A stretch of DNA of 64,000 bases, from assembly GCF_020881035.1 (NCBI RefSeq), contig NZ_JAJITC010000007.1, positions 1 through 64,000 on the forward strand, written 5' to 3'. Shown here piece after piece: positions 8,197 through 17,701 of the stretch (the stretch's first letter is position 1; each line of letters opens with the position of its first letter). The notes below the pieces were generated by a model. It saw only the letters and a program-made list of their open reading frames with translations, had not been told where the DNA came from and searched no databases. The position numbers were made by a program, and so were the translations under genes. This DNA is from Paraburkholderia translucens (GTDB lineage Bacteria; Pseudomonadota; Gammaproteobacteria; Burkholderiales; Burkholderiaceae).

Positions 8197-9387
8197 TTAA
8201 CGCTGGCGAAACGCATCCAGTGACGACAACGCATTGCCGTGGAAATCGAACAGCGTGTTGTTGTCCCACTGATCACCCGCGCCGACTTTCCAGCCGACAT
8301 TCGGCGTCGGAATCCACTCGGGCTCCCACCAGAACACGCCCTTACCGTGCCCGTCGGGGATCGCCTTCACGATGTCGGTCACCGCGCCAAGGAATTGCGC
8401 CTGGCCGGCGGGCGTCTGCGGGTAAGGCGAGGTGCCGACGCTGGTCATCGAGTCCGGTTCGGAATCGCCATCACTCGTGGTCCACGGATACGCGGTTTCG
8501 ACGACGATCACGTCCTTGTCGTAGCGCGTCGCGAGATCGTTCACGTTGCCCTGCAGGTCGCTGAACGAGCCCTGCCACTGCGGGTAGTACGACAGTCCGA
8601 TCACGTCGAACGTGACGCCGCGCTGCGTCATGGCGTCGAACCACCAGCGGCTCGTCGCGTTGTTGCCGCCGCTGTCGATATGCAGCATCACCTTGATGCG
8701 TTGGTCCACGGATTTGACCGCGTCGCGCCCGGCCTTCAGCAGCGCGGCGAGGTTATCGAGCTGATCGTACTTGCCGAGCGGCCACAGCATGCCGCCGGTG
8801 ATCTCGTTGCCGATCTGCACCCACTCGGGATGCACGCCGTCGCGCTCGAGCATCCGCAAGACGTTCGACGTATACGCCGACAGAAGTGCGCAGGTCTCGG
8901 CGATATCCTTGCCGGCCCAATCGTGCGGCGGGTACTGCTTGCCCGGATCGGCCCACCAGTCGCTGTAATGGAAGTCGATCAGCACGCGCAGGCCGAGCGC
9001 AGCCGCGCGGCGCGCGAGGATGCGTACGTGCTCCGCATTGTTCCAGCCGGCCGCGGGGCTCTGATTGGCCGGAAAGAAGTCGGGATTGCCAGGATCGTTC
9101 CACACCTTGATACGGATCGAATCGACGCCGTGACGCTTCAGAATGTGCAGGCAGTCGTGCGCCTCGCCGTGCTCGTAGTACTTCGCGCCGTTCGCTTCGA
9201 GTTCGAGCAAGGTCGAGACGTCCGCGCCCATCGCAAAGCGGTTTGCGTGCGCGGCGGCGGGCTGCTGCGCGGCATCTGCTACTTGGCCGCCGCGCTCCGC
9301 CGCAACAGCGGGCGCGCCAAGGGTCGCGCCGACACCGGCCGCTGCGGCGGCGCCCGCGAGCCATCCCAGCATTTCTCTTCGGTTCAT
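8197..9387 (-). CDS. Arabinogalactan endo-beta-1,4-galactanase (GH53)
   Basis: A 396-residue secreted glycoside hydrolase that cuts beta-1,4-galactan side chains of pectin. The N-terminus (NRREMLGWL then an alanine-rich stretch) resembles a twin-arginine signal. The TIM barrel carries the acid/base in IGNEITGG (E195) and the nucleophile in VVETAYPW (E297), both typical of GH53. ATG 9387 has GGAGG 7 bases upstream. It is the last gene of a locus with GH42, an ABC transporter and LacI, the same combination as the ganSPQAB galactan genes of Bacillus; its product would feed the transporter. Confidence 0.93.
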   Translation of the reverse strand: MNRREMLGWLAGAAAAAGVGATLGAPAVAAERGGQVADAAQQPAAAHANRFAMGADVSTLLELEANGAKYYEHGEAHDCLHILKRHGVDSIRIKVWNDPGNPDFFPANQSPAAGWNNAEHVRILARRAAALGLRVLIDFHYSDWWADPGKQYPPHDWAGKDIAETCALLSAYTSNVLRMLERDGVHPEWVQIGNEITGGMLWPLGKYDQLDNLAALLKAGRDAVKSVDQRIKVMLHIDSGGNNATSRWWFDAMTQRGVTFDVIGLSYYPQWQGSFSDLQGNVNDLATRYDKDVIVVETAYPWTTSDGDSEPDSMTSVGTSPYPQTPAGQAQFLGAVTDIVKAIPDGHGKGVFWWEPEWIPTPNVGWKVGAGDQWDNNTLFDFHGNALSSLDAFRQR

Positions 9388-9541
9388 CCGTCATCCTCCA
9401 TCGATTGAATGGCGGCTCCTCGCGGGCCGCCTGGTCCGCTTTGATGCGTCGGTGTTGCACACTTCGAGTTTCGAACTTCGCGTTTCAGACTGCTTTTACC
9501 GCCCCTGCCCCAAGGTCTGTCGACTTATGGACCGCACGGCG

Positions 9542-11506
9542 TCACGCGTCTTTCCACGCGCAAACATCGCCGGTATTCAGGCGCGGCTCGCCCAGCACGA
9601 ACGTCGCATTGCGCGGCGCCGGCGCCTGTACCGGTTGCGCACCGAAATTGAATGCGAAGGTCAGGCCGCCGCGGCGACGCAGCCGCAACCCGTCGGCTAG
9701 CGCCTGCGTCTCGAGGCCCGCATCGTGCGCCGCCTGCCGCAACACCGTGCGATGCAGTTCATGCGAGAGCCAGCCGGCGACGTAGCGCACGTTGCCGTGC
9801 GTCAGCAGCGCGGGCCACGCGTCGTCGAAGCGCGCGGCAGTACGTGTCTCGCCATTGGCGCGCACATGCTCGCGCCAGTGCAGCGCGTGGCCCCGCGCGC
9901 CGTCGATCGACAGCGCGGGCGCCAGCGTCGGCCGCAGCGTTTCGACTTCGAGTACCTGGATAGGCAGCACGCGCTGCAACGCGCCGGGCGGCAGATTGTC
10001 CGGAATCGCGAACGCGCCGGTTTTCGAGCCGCTGCGCGGGCCGAACACCCATTGCGCACGCGAGCGCTCGATCTGTTCGACGAACGCGCCGTCGATCACC
10101 GCCAGACTCGGCACGACGACTAGCGGGTACGCGGCAAGATCGGCACGGCTCGACACGATATCGACATCGAGTCCGAGTTCGCGCAGCGACTCGTAGTAAT
10201 CGAACGCGAGCGCCTGATAATCGAAGCCCTTGCCGTGACGCTGGATTTCGAACATCCACTGGGTCTCATAGTCGAAGACGAGCGCGGTGGCCGCTCGCGC
10301 GGGCGCGGCGAGTGTCGACAGCACCGTACTGCCGGCAATTTCACGCGCGGCCCGTTGCACTTCGAGACCGCCCGGCGACAATTCGTTGTTCGGCAGGTTG
10401 AGCCCGGAATGCATCTGCTCCTGCGCATACGGACACTGGCGCCACCGGAAATACGACACCAGCTCCGCGCCGTGCGCGAACGCCTCGTACGCCCATAGAC
10501 GCACCATGCCCGGTGCGGGCGCCGGATTCCACGGCGCCCAGTTCACCGGGCCGGCCTGCTGCTCCATCACCCAGAAGCGGCCGCCGCCAACGCCACGATA
10601 ACGATCGTGATCGAACGCGGACACGTCCGGATGCCCGGTACGAGCGAAACGCGCCTTCTGCTCCTCCGGCAAGGCGATCGATTCGGTGCGCGCGATCGGA
10701 TAGCTGTCCCATGCGGCGACGTCGATCGCGTTGTCAGCGGCGAAGCGATAATGATCGAAGGTCGTGAAGAAGCCCATGAAGTTGTGCAGCAGATCCGCGT
10801 TCGGCGCATGCTCGCGCAACACGTCGATCTGCTCGCGATGAAAGCTCGCCACCTCGTCGGACATGAAGCGGCGGAAGTCGAGCAGATGGATCGGGTTCGC
10901 GTCGGTGGGCGTCAGCGTCGGCAAGCCAATCGCCTCGAACGACGGATACTCCATGCTCCAGAACACGTTGCCCCACGCGTCGTTCAACGCCCCGATCGTT
11001 TCGTAGCGGCGCTCCAGCCACGCATGAAAACGCCGCAACGCCGCAGCCGAATAGCTCGGCACCGTATCGTGGCAGCCGAGTTCGTTATCGGTCTGCCATG
11101 CGACGATCGACGGATGCCGCCCGTAGCGCTTCGCCATCGCGGTGACGATGCGCACGCATTCGCACCGGTAGGTGTCGCTCGAAACATCGTAGTGACGGCG
11201 CGAGCCGAAATTCCAGCGCGTGCCGTCCGCGCGCACCGGCAACACGTCCGGATACGCGTCGACGAGCCACTTCGGCGGCGACGCGCTCGGCGTGCCGAGC
11301 ACGAGTTTCAGGCCCGCTTTGGCGAGCGTTTCGACGGCCTCGTCGAGCCATTGCCAGTCGAATTCACCGGCGCGCGGCTCCATGCGGCTCCACGCGAATT
11401 CGGCGATCCGCACATGCGTGATGCCGAGTTCGACCATACGTTGCGCGTCATCGGCCCACATCGCGCGTGGCCATTGTTCCGGGTAGTAGCAGACACCGAG
11501 TTGCAT
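9542..11506 (-). CDS. Beta-galactosidase, GH42
   Basis: A 654-residue cytoplasmic beta-galactosidase of family GH42, without a signal peptide, suited to splitting imported galacto-oligosaccharides. The N-terminus MQLGVCYYPEQWP is the usual start of the family, so ATG 11506 is preferred over the in-frame TTG at 11548. The acid/base lies in TDNELG (E142) and the nucleophile in WVMEQQAG (E315). A trimerisation domain and a C-terminal small domain follow. It is GanA-like by context and lies downstream of the transporter genes. Confidence 0.93.
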   Translation of the reverse strand: MQLGVCYYPEQWPRAMWADDAQRMVELGITHVRIAEFAWSRMEPRAGEFDWQWLDEAVETLAKAGLKLVLGTPSASPPKWLVDAYPDVLPVRADGTRWNFGSRRHYDVSSDTYRCECVRIVTAMAKRYGRHPSIVAWQTDNELGCHDTVPSYSAAALRRFHAWLERRYETIGALNDAWGNVFWSMEYPSFEAIGLPTLTPTDANPIHLLDFRRFMSDEVASFHREQIDVLREHAPNADLLHNFMGFFTTFDHYRFAADNAIDVAAWDSYPIARTESIALPEEQKARFARTGHPDVSAFDHDRYRGVGGGRFWVMEQQAGPVNWAPWNPAPAPGMVRLWAYEAFAHGAELVSYFRWRQCPYAQEQMHSGLNLPNNELSPGGLEVQRAAREIAGSTVLSTLAAPARAATALVFDYETQWMFEIQRHGKGFDYQALAFDYYESLRELGLDVDIVSSRADLAAYPLVVVPSLAVIDGAFVEQIERSRAQWVFGPRSGSKTGAFAIPDNLPPGALQRVLPIQVLEVETLRPTLAPALSIDGARGHALHWREHVRANGETRTAARFDDAWPALLTHGNVRYVAGWLSHELHRTVLRQAAHDAGLETQALADGLRLRRRGGLTFAFNFGAQPVQAPAPRNATFVLGEPRLNTGDVCAWKDA

Positions 11507-11566
11507 GTGAAAGTCTCGTGGTGAGTTGACGTCGAGCCGTCGTTTCAATCGTGTTTCAGGCGCCGT

Positions 11567-12418
11567 TTATCCCTTGCTTGCCCCGAAGGTCAGTCCGGCG
11601 ACGAAATGCCGTTGCATGGCGAAGAACATCAGCACCGAAGGCAAAGCGGCCAGCACCGAGCCGGCCGCGACCAGGTTCCACGCGGTCGTCCATTGCCCCT
11701 TCAGCGCGGCCACGCCGACCGTGATCGGCGCCGCGTCGTCGCCTTGCGTGAGGCACAGCGCCCAGAAGTAGTCGTTCCACACGAACGTGAACACGAGGAT
11801 CGCGAGCGCGGCGAGCGCGGGGCGGATCAGCGGCAGCACGATGCGCAGATAGATCGCCCACTCGCTCGCCCCTTCGACGCGCGCGGCCTCGATCATCTCG
11901 AACGGCAACTGCTTGATGAAGTTGCGCAAAAACAAGGTGCAAAAGCCGGTCTGGAACGACACATGAAAGATCACCAGCGCCCACACGGTGTTGAACAGGC
12001 CGAACTTCAGCGCCATGTCGCGCACCGGAATCATCAGGATCTGGATCGGCACGAAATTGCCGGCAACGAACGCGAACAGCACCGCCGTGTTGCCTCGAAA
12101 GCGATACGTCGCCAATGCGAAGCCCGCCATCGACGCGAGCACGATCGCGCCGATCACCGACGGCACCGTGATCAGCACGCTGTTGGCGAAGTAATGGAGC
12201 ATCGGCGTTTGCGTGAGCGCGGCGCCATAGTTTTCCAGTAGCGCAAAGTGTTTCGGCCATGTCCAGTAGTCGCCCTGCGAGAGTTCATCCGACGAGCGGA
12301 TCGACGTCAGCAGCACGGCGAGCATCGGCAGCAGCCAGATAAACAGCGCAAGCGGCAGCGATGCCTTGTAAAGACCGCGATTCAGCGGTTTCCAGCGTTC
12401 GACGGGAAGCGGATACAT
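11567..12418 (-). CDS. Sugar ABC transporter permease, MalG type
   Basis: A 283-residue CUT1-family inner-membrane permease with six predicted helices. The cytoplasmic EAA loop reads EAARVEGASEWAIYLRIVLP and contacts the ATPase. The gene lies 28 bases after the malF-type gene and 60 bases before the GH42 gene, as in galactan operons (GanQ-like). Galacto-oligosaccharide import is inferred from context. Confidence 0.9.
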   Translation of the reverse strand: MYPLPVERWKPLNRGLYKASLPLALFIWLLPMLAVLLTSIRSSDELSQGDYWTWPKHFALLENYGAALTQTPMLHYFANSVLITVPSVIGAIVLASMAGFALATYRFRGNTAVLFAFVAGNFVPIQILMIPVRDMALKFGLFNTVWALVIFHVSFQTGFCTLFLRNFIKQLPFEMIEAARVEGASEWAIYLRIVLPLIRPALAALAILVFTFVWNDYFWALCLTQGDDAAPITVGVAALKGQWTTAWNLVAAGSVLAALPSVLMFFAMQRHFVAGLTFGASKG

Positions 12419-12446
12419 GACCGGGTACTCCTGACGTTCAGAGGGA

Positions 12447-13352
12447 TCAGCGTTCCTCGCGCAGCATGCGGCGCAGATGGAACACGATATAGACGAGCAT
12501 GATCGCGAACAGCACCACGGCGATCGCCGCGGAATAGCCTTCGCGGTAGTACTTGATCGCCTGGTCGTACATGAAATAGGCGAGCACGGTGGAGCTGTCG
12601 AACGGACCGCCGCCGCTCATCACCGCGATCAGATCGAAGCTGCGCAGTGCGCCGATCACGGTCAGCACAACTGCCATGAAGGTGGCGGGCCGCAATTGCG
12701 GCAGGATCACGTGCCACAGCAGTCGCAAGCCCTTCGCGCCTTCCATGCGCGCCGCCTCGACCACTTCGGGATTGATGCCGGTGAGTCCCGTCAGATACAG
12801 GATCATGCAGAACGGCGTCTGCGGCCAAAGCGCGGCGAAGATGATGCCGAACGTGACCGTATGCGGATCGCCGAGTACCGGAATGCCACGACCGACGATC
12901 AAGCGCAGCAGCCCGAACGTCGGATCGTAGAACCAGCTGAACACGAGGCCGACCACGACGCCCGACAGCACGAACGGCGCGAAAAACAGCGACTTCACGA
13001 CGCGCATGCCGCGCAAGTGCTGGTTCAGATACAACGCGAACAGCAGACCCAGCGGCGGCGCAAGCAAAAACAGCCCGAGCCAGATCAGGTTGTTCTTCAG
13101 CGCCGTATAAAACGTATCGGACTGAAACAGCTCGACGTAATTGGCGAGACCCGCGAAGGTCTTCGGCGTCATGCCGTCCCAGTTGTAGAAGCTCAGCGAG
13201 ATGCTGCTGACGATCGGATAGATCACGCACAGCGTAAATAACGCGCACCCCGGCAGCAGAAAGAAAAACGCGGCGCGATGCTGATGATGTCGTGTCGTCG
13301 AGACGCGACGGTGCCGCGCCGCGGGCAGGCGGCGCGCTGCGGTATGAGACAT
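12447..13352 (-). CDS. Sugar ABC transporter permease, MalF type
   Basis: A 301-residue CUT1 permease with six or more membrane helices. The EAA loop is EAARMEGAKGLRLLWHVILP. The basic, serine/arginine-rich N-terminus before the first helix is typical of short MalF-type proteins. It lies between the binding-protein and MalG-type genes in one transcription unit and is GanP-like by position. Confidence 0.9.
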   Translation of the reverse strand: MSHTAARRLPAARHRRVSTTRHHQHRAAFFFLLPGCALFTLCVIYPIVSSISLSFYNWDGMTPKTFAGLANYVELFQSDTFYTALKNNLIWLGLFLLAPPLGLLFALYLNQHLRGMRVVKSLFFAPFVLSGVVVGLVFSWFYDPTFGLLRLIVGRGIPVLGDPHTVTFGIIFAALWPQTPFCMILYLTGLTGINPEVVEAARMEGAKGLRLLWHVILPQLRPATFMAVVLTVIGALRSFDLIAVMSGGGPFDSSTVLAYFMYDQAIKYYREGYSAAIAVVLFAIMLVYIVFHLRRMLREER

Positions 13353-13430
13353 GGAACGACCTCGTCGAAAATCGAAGGCGGAACGGGAACCCGGGAGCCG
13401 GCCGCGATCAGGCGGCCGGCGCGGTGGGAC

Positions 13431-14684
13431 TTACTTCTGGTAGATGCGCCTGCGCGTCGCTTCGAGATGAGCGAGCACGCTGTCGAGTTGCGACGGATCG
13501 CTGTAGAACTGCTGCATGGCCTTCATGCCTTCGTCGGCCATTTCCTTCTGCATGTCGCGATCGTAGAACTGCGCGATGCCGCCCTTCGTGTTCGCGAGCG
13601 TCTGGAAGCCGACCTTCGAGATCGCATCTTCAGGCGGCACCGCCTGGCTGTTCGACGGCAACTGTCCCCAGCCCTTCGCGAGTTCGGAGTTGATCTTCGG
13701 CGTCTCCATGAACGCGAGCAGCTTGCGCGCGTCGGCCTTGTTCTTCGCCTTCGCCGGAATCAGCAGCACGTTGACGGGACCGTCTTCAGCCATCGGCACG
13801 TTCGCGTCGATCACCGGAAAGCGGAAAAAGCCGACCTGATCCTTGACCGACGGCGGGAAGCTCGCCGAGAAGAACGTGCCCATCAGCATCATCGCGGCCT
13901 TGCCGTTATTGAGGATCGGTGCGATCGAATCGACGTCGTACGAAAGCGCGTTGTCGATAAAGTCGTGATTGTCGAGCAGCGTCTTCCACGTCGTGTAGAC
14001 CTTCTTCACGCGCGGATCGGTGTATGGAATCTCGCCGGCCATCAGTTTCTGGTGGAACTCGTTGCCGTTGATGCGCAGATCGAGATAGTCGAACCAGGCC
14101 GCGAGCGTCCAGCTATCGCGCGCGGCCACCGCGATCGGTGCGACGCCGATCGCCCTCAGCTTCCTGTTTGCGTCGAGCAGTTCGTCCCACGTCTTCGGCT
14201 CGCTCTTGATGCCCGCCTTCTCGAAGAGATCCTTGCGGTAGAAAAATCCGTACGCGTCATAACCGAGCGGCGCCGCGTACTGCTTGCCCTTGTACGTCGA
14301 CGCGTCCTTGACCGACGCGTACTGCTGCGACCAGCCGTTCTTCGCCCAGTCGGAGCTCAGATCTTCGAGCAAACCGCGCTGCGCGTAATAGGCCATGCGT
14401 TCGCCGTCGTGCCACGAGACGACGTCGGGCGGATCGGTGGCGAGCCAGCCGCCCATCTGCACCTTGTACGCCTCCTCGGTCACGTAGGTGATTTTCAGAT
14501 CGATGTCGGGATTGGCTTTCTTGAACTGGTCGAATGCGTCCTGCCAGGTCGAGCGTTGATTACCGCGCGCCGATACGTTGACGTTCAGCGTGGCCGCGTC
14601 GGCCACGGCACTGCCGAACGCGCCGGCCACCACGGCGGCGGTAATCGACACCTGTGCAAGACGGCGAAGGCGAAAAGCGATCAT
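13431..14684 (-). CDS. Sugar ABC transporter substrate-binding protein
   Basis: A 417-residue periplasmic solute-binding protein of the extracellular family 1 group. A Sec signal peptide precedes cleavage after VADA near residue 30. Mature-protein landmarks include QDAFDQFKKANPDIDLKITY, WHDGERMAYYAQRG and the repeated aromatic residues that line oligosaccharide pockets. ATG 14684 has AAGGAG upstream. Placed first among the transporter genes after the ATPase, it is GanS-like; the ligand is probably galacto-oligosaccharide. Confidence 0.9.
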   Translation of the reverse strand: MIAFRLRRLAQVSITAAVVAGAFGSAVADAATLNVNVSARGNQRSTWQDAFDQFKKANPDIDLKITYVTEEAYKVQMGGWLATDPPDVVSWHDGERMAYYAQRGLLEDLSSDWAKNGWSQQYASVKDASTYKGKQYAAPLGYDAYGFFYRKDLFEKAGIKSEPKTWDELLDANRKLRAIGVAPIAVAARDSWTLAAWFDYLDLRINGNEFHQKLMAGEIPYTDPRVKKVYTTWKTLLDNHDFIDNALSYDVDSIAPILNNGKAAMMLMGTFFSASFPPSVKDQVGFFRFPVIDANVPMAEDGPVNVLLIPAKAKNKADARKLLAFMETPKINSELAKGWGQLPSNSQAVPPEDAISKVGFQTLANTKGGIAQFYDRDMQKEMADEGMKAMQQFYSDPSQLDSVLAHLEATRRRIYQK

Positions 14685-14774
14685 CTATGTCTCCTTGTCT
14701 ACCTTGTTGACCGGCTACGCAGCGTCGCCGGCGATATAACCCGCTCTATGGCGGAATTGAGTACGACGGACCGT

Positions 14775-15913
14775 TCAGGCCGCCGCGCGTTCCGGTTCGA
14801 ACGTGCTACGCCGCAGCGCGAGTCCCTGCTCGTCGAACAGATGACACGCGGCCGGCGGCACGTGCACGCGGATGCGCTCGCCCGAGCCGAGCGGCGTATC
14901 GCCGGGCGCCTTCGCGATCAGCGTGCCGCCGGCGTGGTCCGCGTGGATATAGCTGTGCTCGCCGAGCCGCTCCGACAACACGGTCGCGCATTGAATAACT
15001 GCTCGTCGCCGGTCAGCCGCAGATGCTCGGGGCGCACGCCGAGCGTGACGCGCTGGCCCCGTTGCAGACGTTCGCCGTCGACGTGCGCGAGCAGTTTTTC
15101 CGCGCCGGCCCCCAGCGCAACCGTGACACGGCCCGGCTCGATCGCCTCGACGGTCGCATCGATGAAGTTCATGCGCGGCGAGCCGATAAAGCCCGCGACG
15201 AAGCGCGATTTCGGGTGGTGATACAGCTCCAGCGGCGCACCGCTCTGCGCGATACTGCCGAAGCGCTCGGCATCCGCGCCCGCGTGCAGCAGCACGATGC
15301 GATCGGAGAGTGTCATCGCCTCGACCTGATCGTGCGTCACGTAGACGACGCTCGCATTGGCGAAGCGCTGATGCAGTCGCGCGATCTCGACGCGCGTCTG
15401 GCCACGCAGCGCGGCATCAAGATTCGAGAGCGGTTCGTCGAACAGAAACACGCCGGGCTCGCGCACGATCGCACGGCCGATCGCGACGCGCTGCCGCTGC
15501 CCGCCCGACAGCGCTTTCGGGTGACGCTCGAGCAGGCTCTCCAGTTGCAGAATTCGAGCGGCTTCGCGGACCTTGCGCTCGATCACGTCCTTCGGCTGCT
15601 TCGCGAGCTTGAGACCGAACGCCATGTTGTCGAACACGGTCATGTGCGGAAACAGCGCGTAGCTCTGGAACACCATCGCGACGCCACGCTCGGCGGCTGG
15701 CACGTCGTTGACGAGTCGCCCGCCAATATGCAATGTGCCTTCACTGAGGTCTTCGAGACCGGCGATCATCCGCAGCAAGGTCGACTTGCCGCAACCCGAC
15801 GGACCCAGGAACACGCAGAACTCGTGTTGCGCGATCTCCAGATTCACGCGCCGGATCACCGGCGGATGGTCGCCATAGGCTTTTTGCACATCGCTCAAAC
15901 GAATCGTTGCCAT
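14775..15913 (-). pseudogene. Sugar ABC transporter ATPase (MalK/UgpC type), frameshifted
   Basis: The ATPase of the galactan transporter. From ATG 15913 (GGAGA upstream) the N-terminal domain is intact: Walker [10 protein letters not shown] (37-45), signature LSGGQRQR, Walker [12 protein letters not shown], and the switch histidine in [10 protein letters not shown]. In the regulatory OB/TOBE domain the frame breaks at 14985-14989. The text GCGCG should read GCG; removing two bases joins QLFNA to [20 protein letters not shown] and restores the family C-terminus down to the TGA at 14775. As written, translation runs off-frame to a stop at 14918. Either a sequencing error, recent inactivation, or a shortened but working ATPase. 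Confidence 0.85.
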
Positions 15914-15928
15914 GCTGTCTCCAGTTCG

Positions 15929-15944
15929 ATTTAACCGCTTAAAT
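15929..15944. promoter_or_regulatory. LacI-type operator O1
   Basis: ATTTAACCGCTTAAAT has two half-sites around a central CG, the pattern expected for LacI-family dimers. It ends 16 bases upstream of the ATPase start codon and matches O2 in all but one position. Confidence 0.7.
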
Positions 15945-15983
15945 TTGCGCTCAAAAAAATCGCCTGGGGCTTGTGCCGCAGGC

Positions 15984-15999
15984 ATTTAATCGCTTAAAT
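15984..15999. promoter_or_regulatory. LacI-type operator O2
   Basis: ATTTAATCGCTTAAAT is the second copy of the operator, with its centre 55 bases from that of O1 (about five helical turns). Two phased copies between the divergent lacI-type gene and the transporter operon strongly suggest repression, possibly with looping. Confidence 0.7.
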
Positions 16000-16051
16000 T
16001 CCAGTTCGACGGAAGAAGTCATGGCGGGGTGTCTCCGGTACGTTTTCGAGA

Positions 16052-16080
16052 AAGTTAGCAATGTCGGGAGCGGTTTGCAA
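16052..16080 (-). promoter_or_regulatory. Possible promoter for the galactan operon
   Basis: On the minus strand TTGCAA and TAACTT are spaced 17 bases apart. This places the transcription start upstream of both operators, so a bound repressor would act as a roadblock. The -10 matches consensus at only three positions. Confidence 0.3.
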
Positions 16081-16119
16081 CATATGAATGCCCCTCCCTA
16101 AATATGGGATAAATCGAAC

Positions 16120-17136
16120 ATGGTTACGTTGTCCGAAGTCGCGAAGCGCGCGCAGGTTACTGCCGCCACCGTCTCCAACGTGCTGCGCAATCGCGAGAAA
16201 GTCCGCCCTGAAACGGCCGAGCGCGTGTTGCAGGCGATCGCCGAACTCGGCTATCGGCCGAACCTGAATGCGCGCGCGCTGGCCGAGGGCCGCTCATCGA
16301 CGCTCGCGCTGATGCTGTCGAACATTTCGAACCCGTTCTACCCGGAGTTCGTGCTCGCCGCCGAGCGCGCGGCGCGCAAAGCTGGCCACTTCCTGATGGT
16401 TTGCAATACTGACGACGATGCCGAGATCGGCCGCGCGTATCTGAACCAGATAGCCGGCACGCTTGCCGACGGGGTGCTGGTGATGAACACGGACATCACG
16501 ATCAACGACCTGTGCGCATCGGCGACACATAGCGCGCCGATTCTGCTCGCCATGTGGGAGCATCCGGAGTCGCCGCCCGCGCTGCCGTGCATCGCGGTCG
16601 ATTTCGCGCGCGCGGGCGAGCTGGCCGCGCGGCACCTGCTAGGACTCGGCCATCACGAGATCGGATTGCTGATCGGCGATGGCTGTGGCGGTTTGCAGGA
16701 CGCGCGCTCGAACGGTTTTCGCGCGGCGATGCGCGAGGCCGGCATCGAAGCCGACGCGGCTGCGGTACTGCAGATTCGCGACTCGATCGACGCCGGCTTC
16801 GCGGCCTGCATGGAGCTGATGGCGAATCGCCCGCAACTGAGCGCGATCTTCGCGACCAACGATCTGCTCGCGATCGGAGCGATTCAGGCATTGGTCACGC
16901 TCGGCCGCTCGGTGCCCGACGATGTCTCGGTAATCGGCATCACCGACATTCAACTCGCGCATCAAGTGCATCCCGCGTTGACGACGGTCGCGATTCAAAC
17001 CGCGGCTGTCGCCGAGCTATCCATCAAGAGTCTGATCCGTTTGATCCAGACGCCGGAGCGGCAGCCGTCGATGGTGCTCGGTCCGCCACCCGAGCTTGTG
17101 GTGCGCGCATCGACGGGGACGCGCAAGAAGCGCTGA
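16120..17136 (+). CDS. LacI-family transcriptional regulator of the galactan locus
   Basis: A 338-residue repressor. The N-terminal helix-turn-helix and hinge read VTLSEVAKRAQVTAATVSNV and continue to the LNARALAEGRS hinge, followed by a periplasmic-binding-like sugar sensor ending near residue 330. It is divergent from the transporter operon, and two operators with central CG lie in the shared region. Control of galactan uptake, with galacto-oligosaccharide or galactose as inducer, is inferred from context. Confidence 0.92.
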   Translation: MVTLSEVAKRAQVTAATVSNVLRNREKVRPETAERVLQAIAELGYRPNLNARALAEGRSSTLALMLSNISNPFYPEFVLAAERAARKAGHFLMVCNTDDDAEIGRAYLNQIAGTLADGVLVMNTDITINDLCASATHSAPILLAMWEHPESPPALPCIAVDFARAGELAARHLLGLGHHEIGLLIGDGCGGLQDARSNGFRAAMREAGIEADAAAVLQIRDSIDAGFAACMELMANRPQLSAIFATNDLLAIGAIQALVTLGRSVPDDVSVIGITDIQLAHQVHPALTTVAIQTAAVAELSIKSLIRLIQTPERQPSMVLGPPPELVVRASTGTRKKR

Positions 17137-17313
17137 CGCTGGCTGACGCTGGCTCCCTTTCCGGGATTCAGGAGCCATTCATGCCAAAACGCCATCAGCA
17201 CCACGCGAACATGCAGCGTCGGCTTTGCAACTGAAATAGCCCGCAACCATTACGCGCTGACCTGATAGAACACGAGCCGCTGCCCGCATGACGCGGCTTG
17301 CCACGGCCGCGGT

Positions 17314-17652
17314 TCATACTTCGTCCTTACCCGCGCGCACGACGCTCAGCAACTCTCTGACACGGCGCGCGAGCTTCGACAGCACACCGCCCGGTGATCG
17401 AGTCCCGGCCTGCTGCCGGTGCGGCATACGCTGCAAATCGTACCAATCGATATCGAGCGCCCTCGCGTGACCCTCAGCGCTGAACGGCCATTCGACCACC
17501 AGCGCGCGCAAGCGCGCGGCGCGCGAGCTTCTGTCGGCACGATCGATATACGCATTGATCTGCGACGCCTCGTGCCGCGCCGACTCCTCGGAATCGACGG
17601 CAATGAAGTCATCGAGTCCTTCGATGTGGACGCACCATAACTGTTCGCTCAC
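17314..17652 (-). CDS. Hypothetical protein at the EPS cluster end
   Basis: A 112-residue soluble protein of unknown function, rich in charged residues (MSEQLWCVHIEGLDDFIAVD at the start). The start is GTG 17652 with GGGAG 7 bases upstream. It lies 49 bases after the ATP-grasp gene in the same direction and could be the last gene of that unit. No domain is recognised. The reading frame has ordinary high-GC codon use, which supports a real gene. Confidence 0.6.
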   Translation of the reverse strand: MSEQLWCVHIEGLDDFIAVDSEESARHEASQINAYIDRADRSSRAARLRALVVEWPFSAEGHARALDIDWYDLQRMPHRQQAGTRSPGGVLSKLARRVRELLSVVRAGKDEV

Positions 17653-17701
17653 GTCGCGTCTCCCGCTGTCTGTTTCAGCCGCTTCAACTGCCGAGAAAAA
17701 C

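Noticed and set aside
13278..15221. 647-codon open frame on the plus strand
   Set aside because: Antisense to the binding-protein and ATPase genes, composition typical of a shadow frame.
17132..17151. 10-bp tandem duplication at the lacI stop
   Set aside because: Only two short copies, probably chance or a trivial slippage event.
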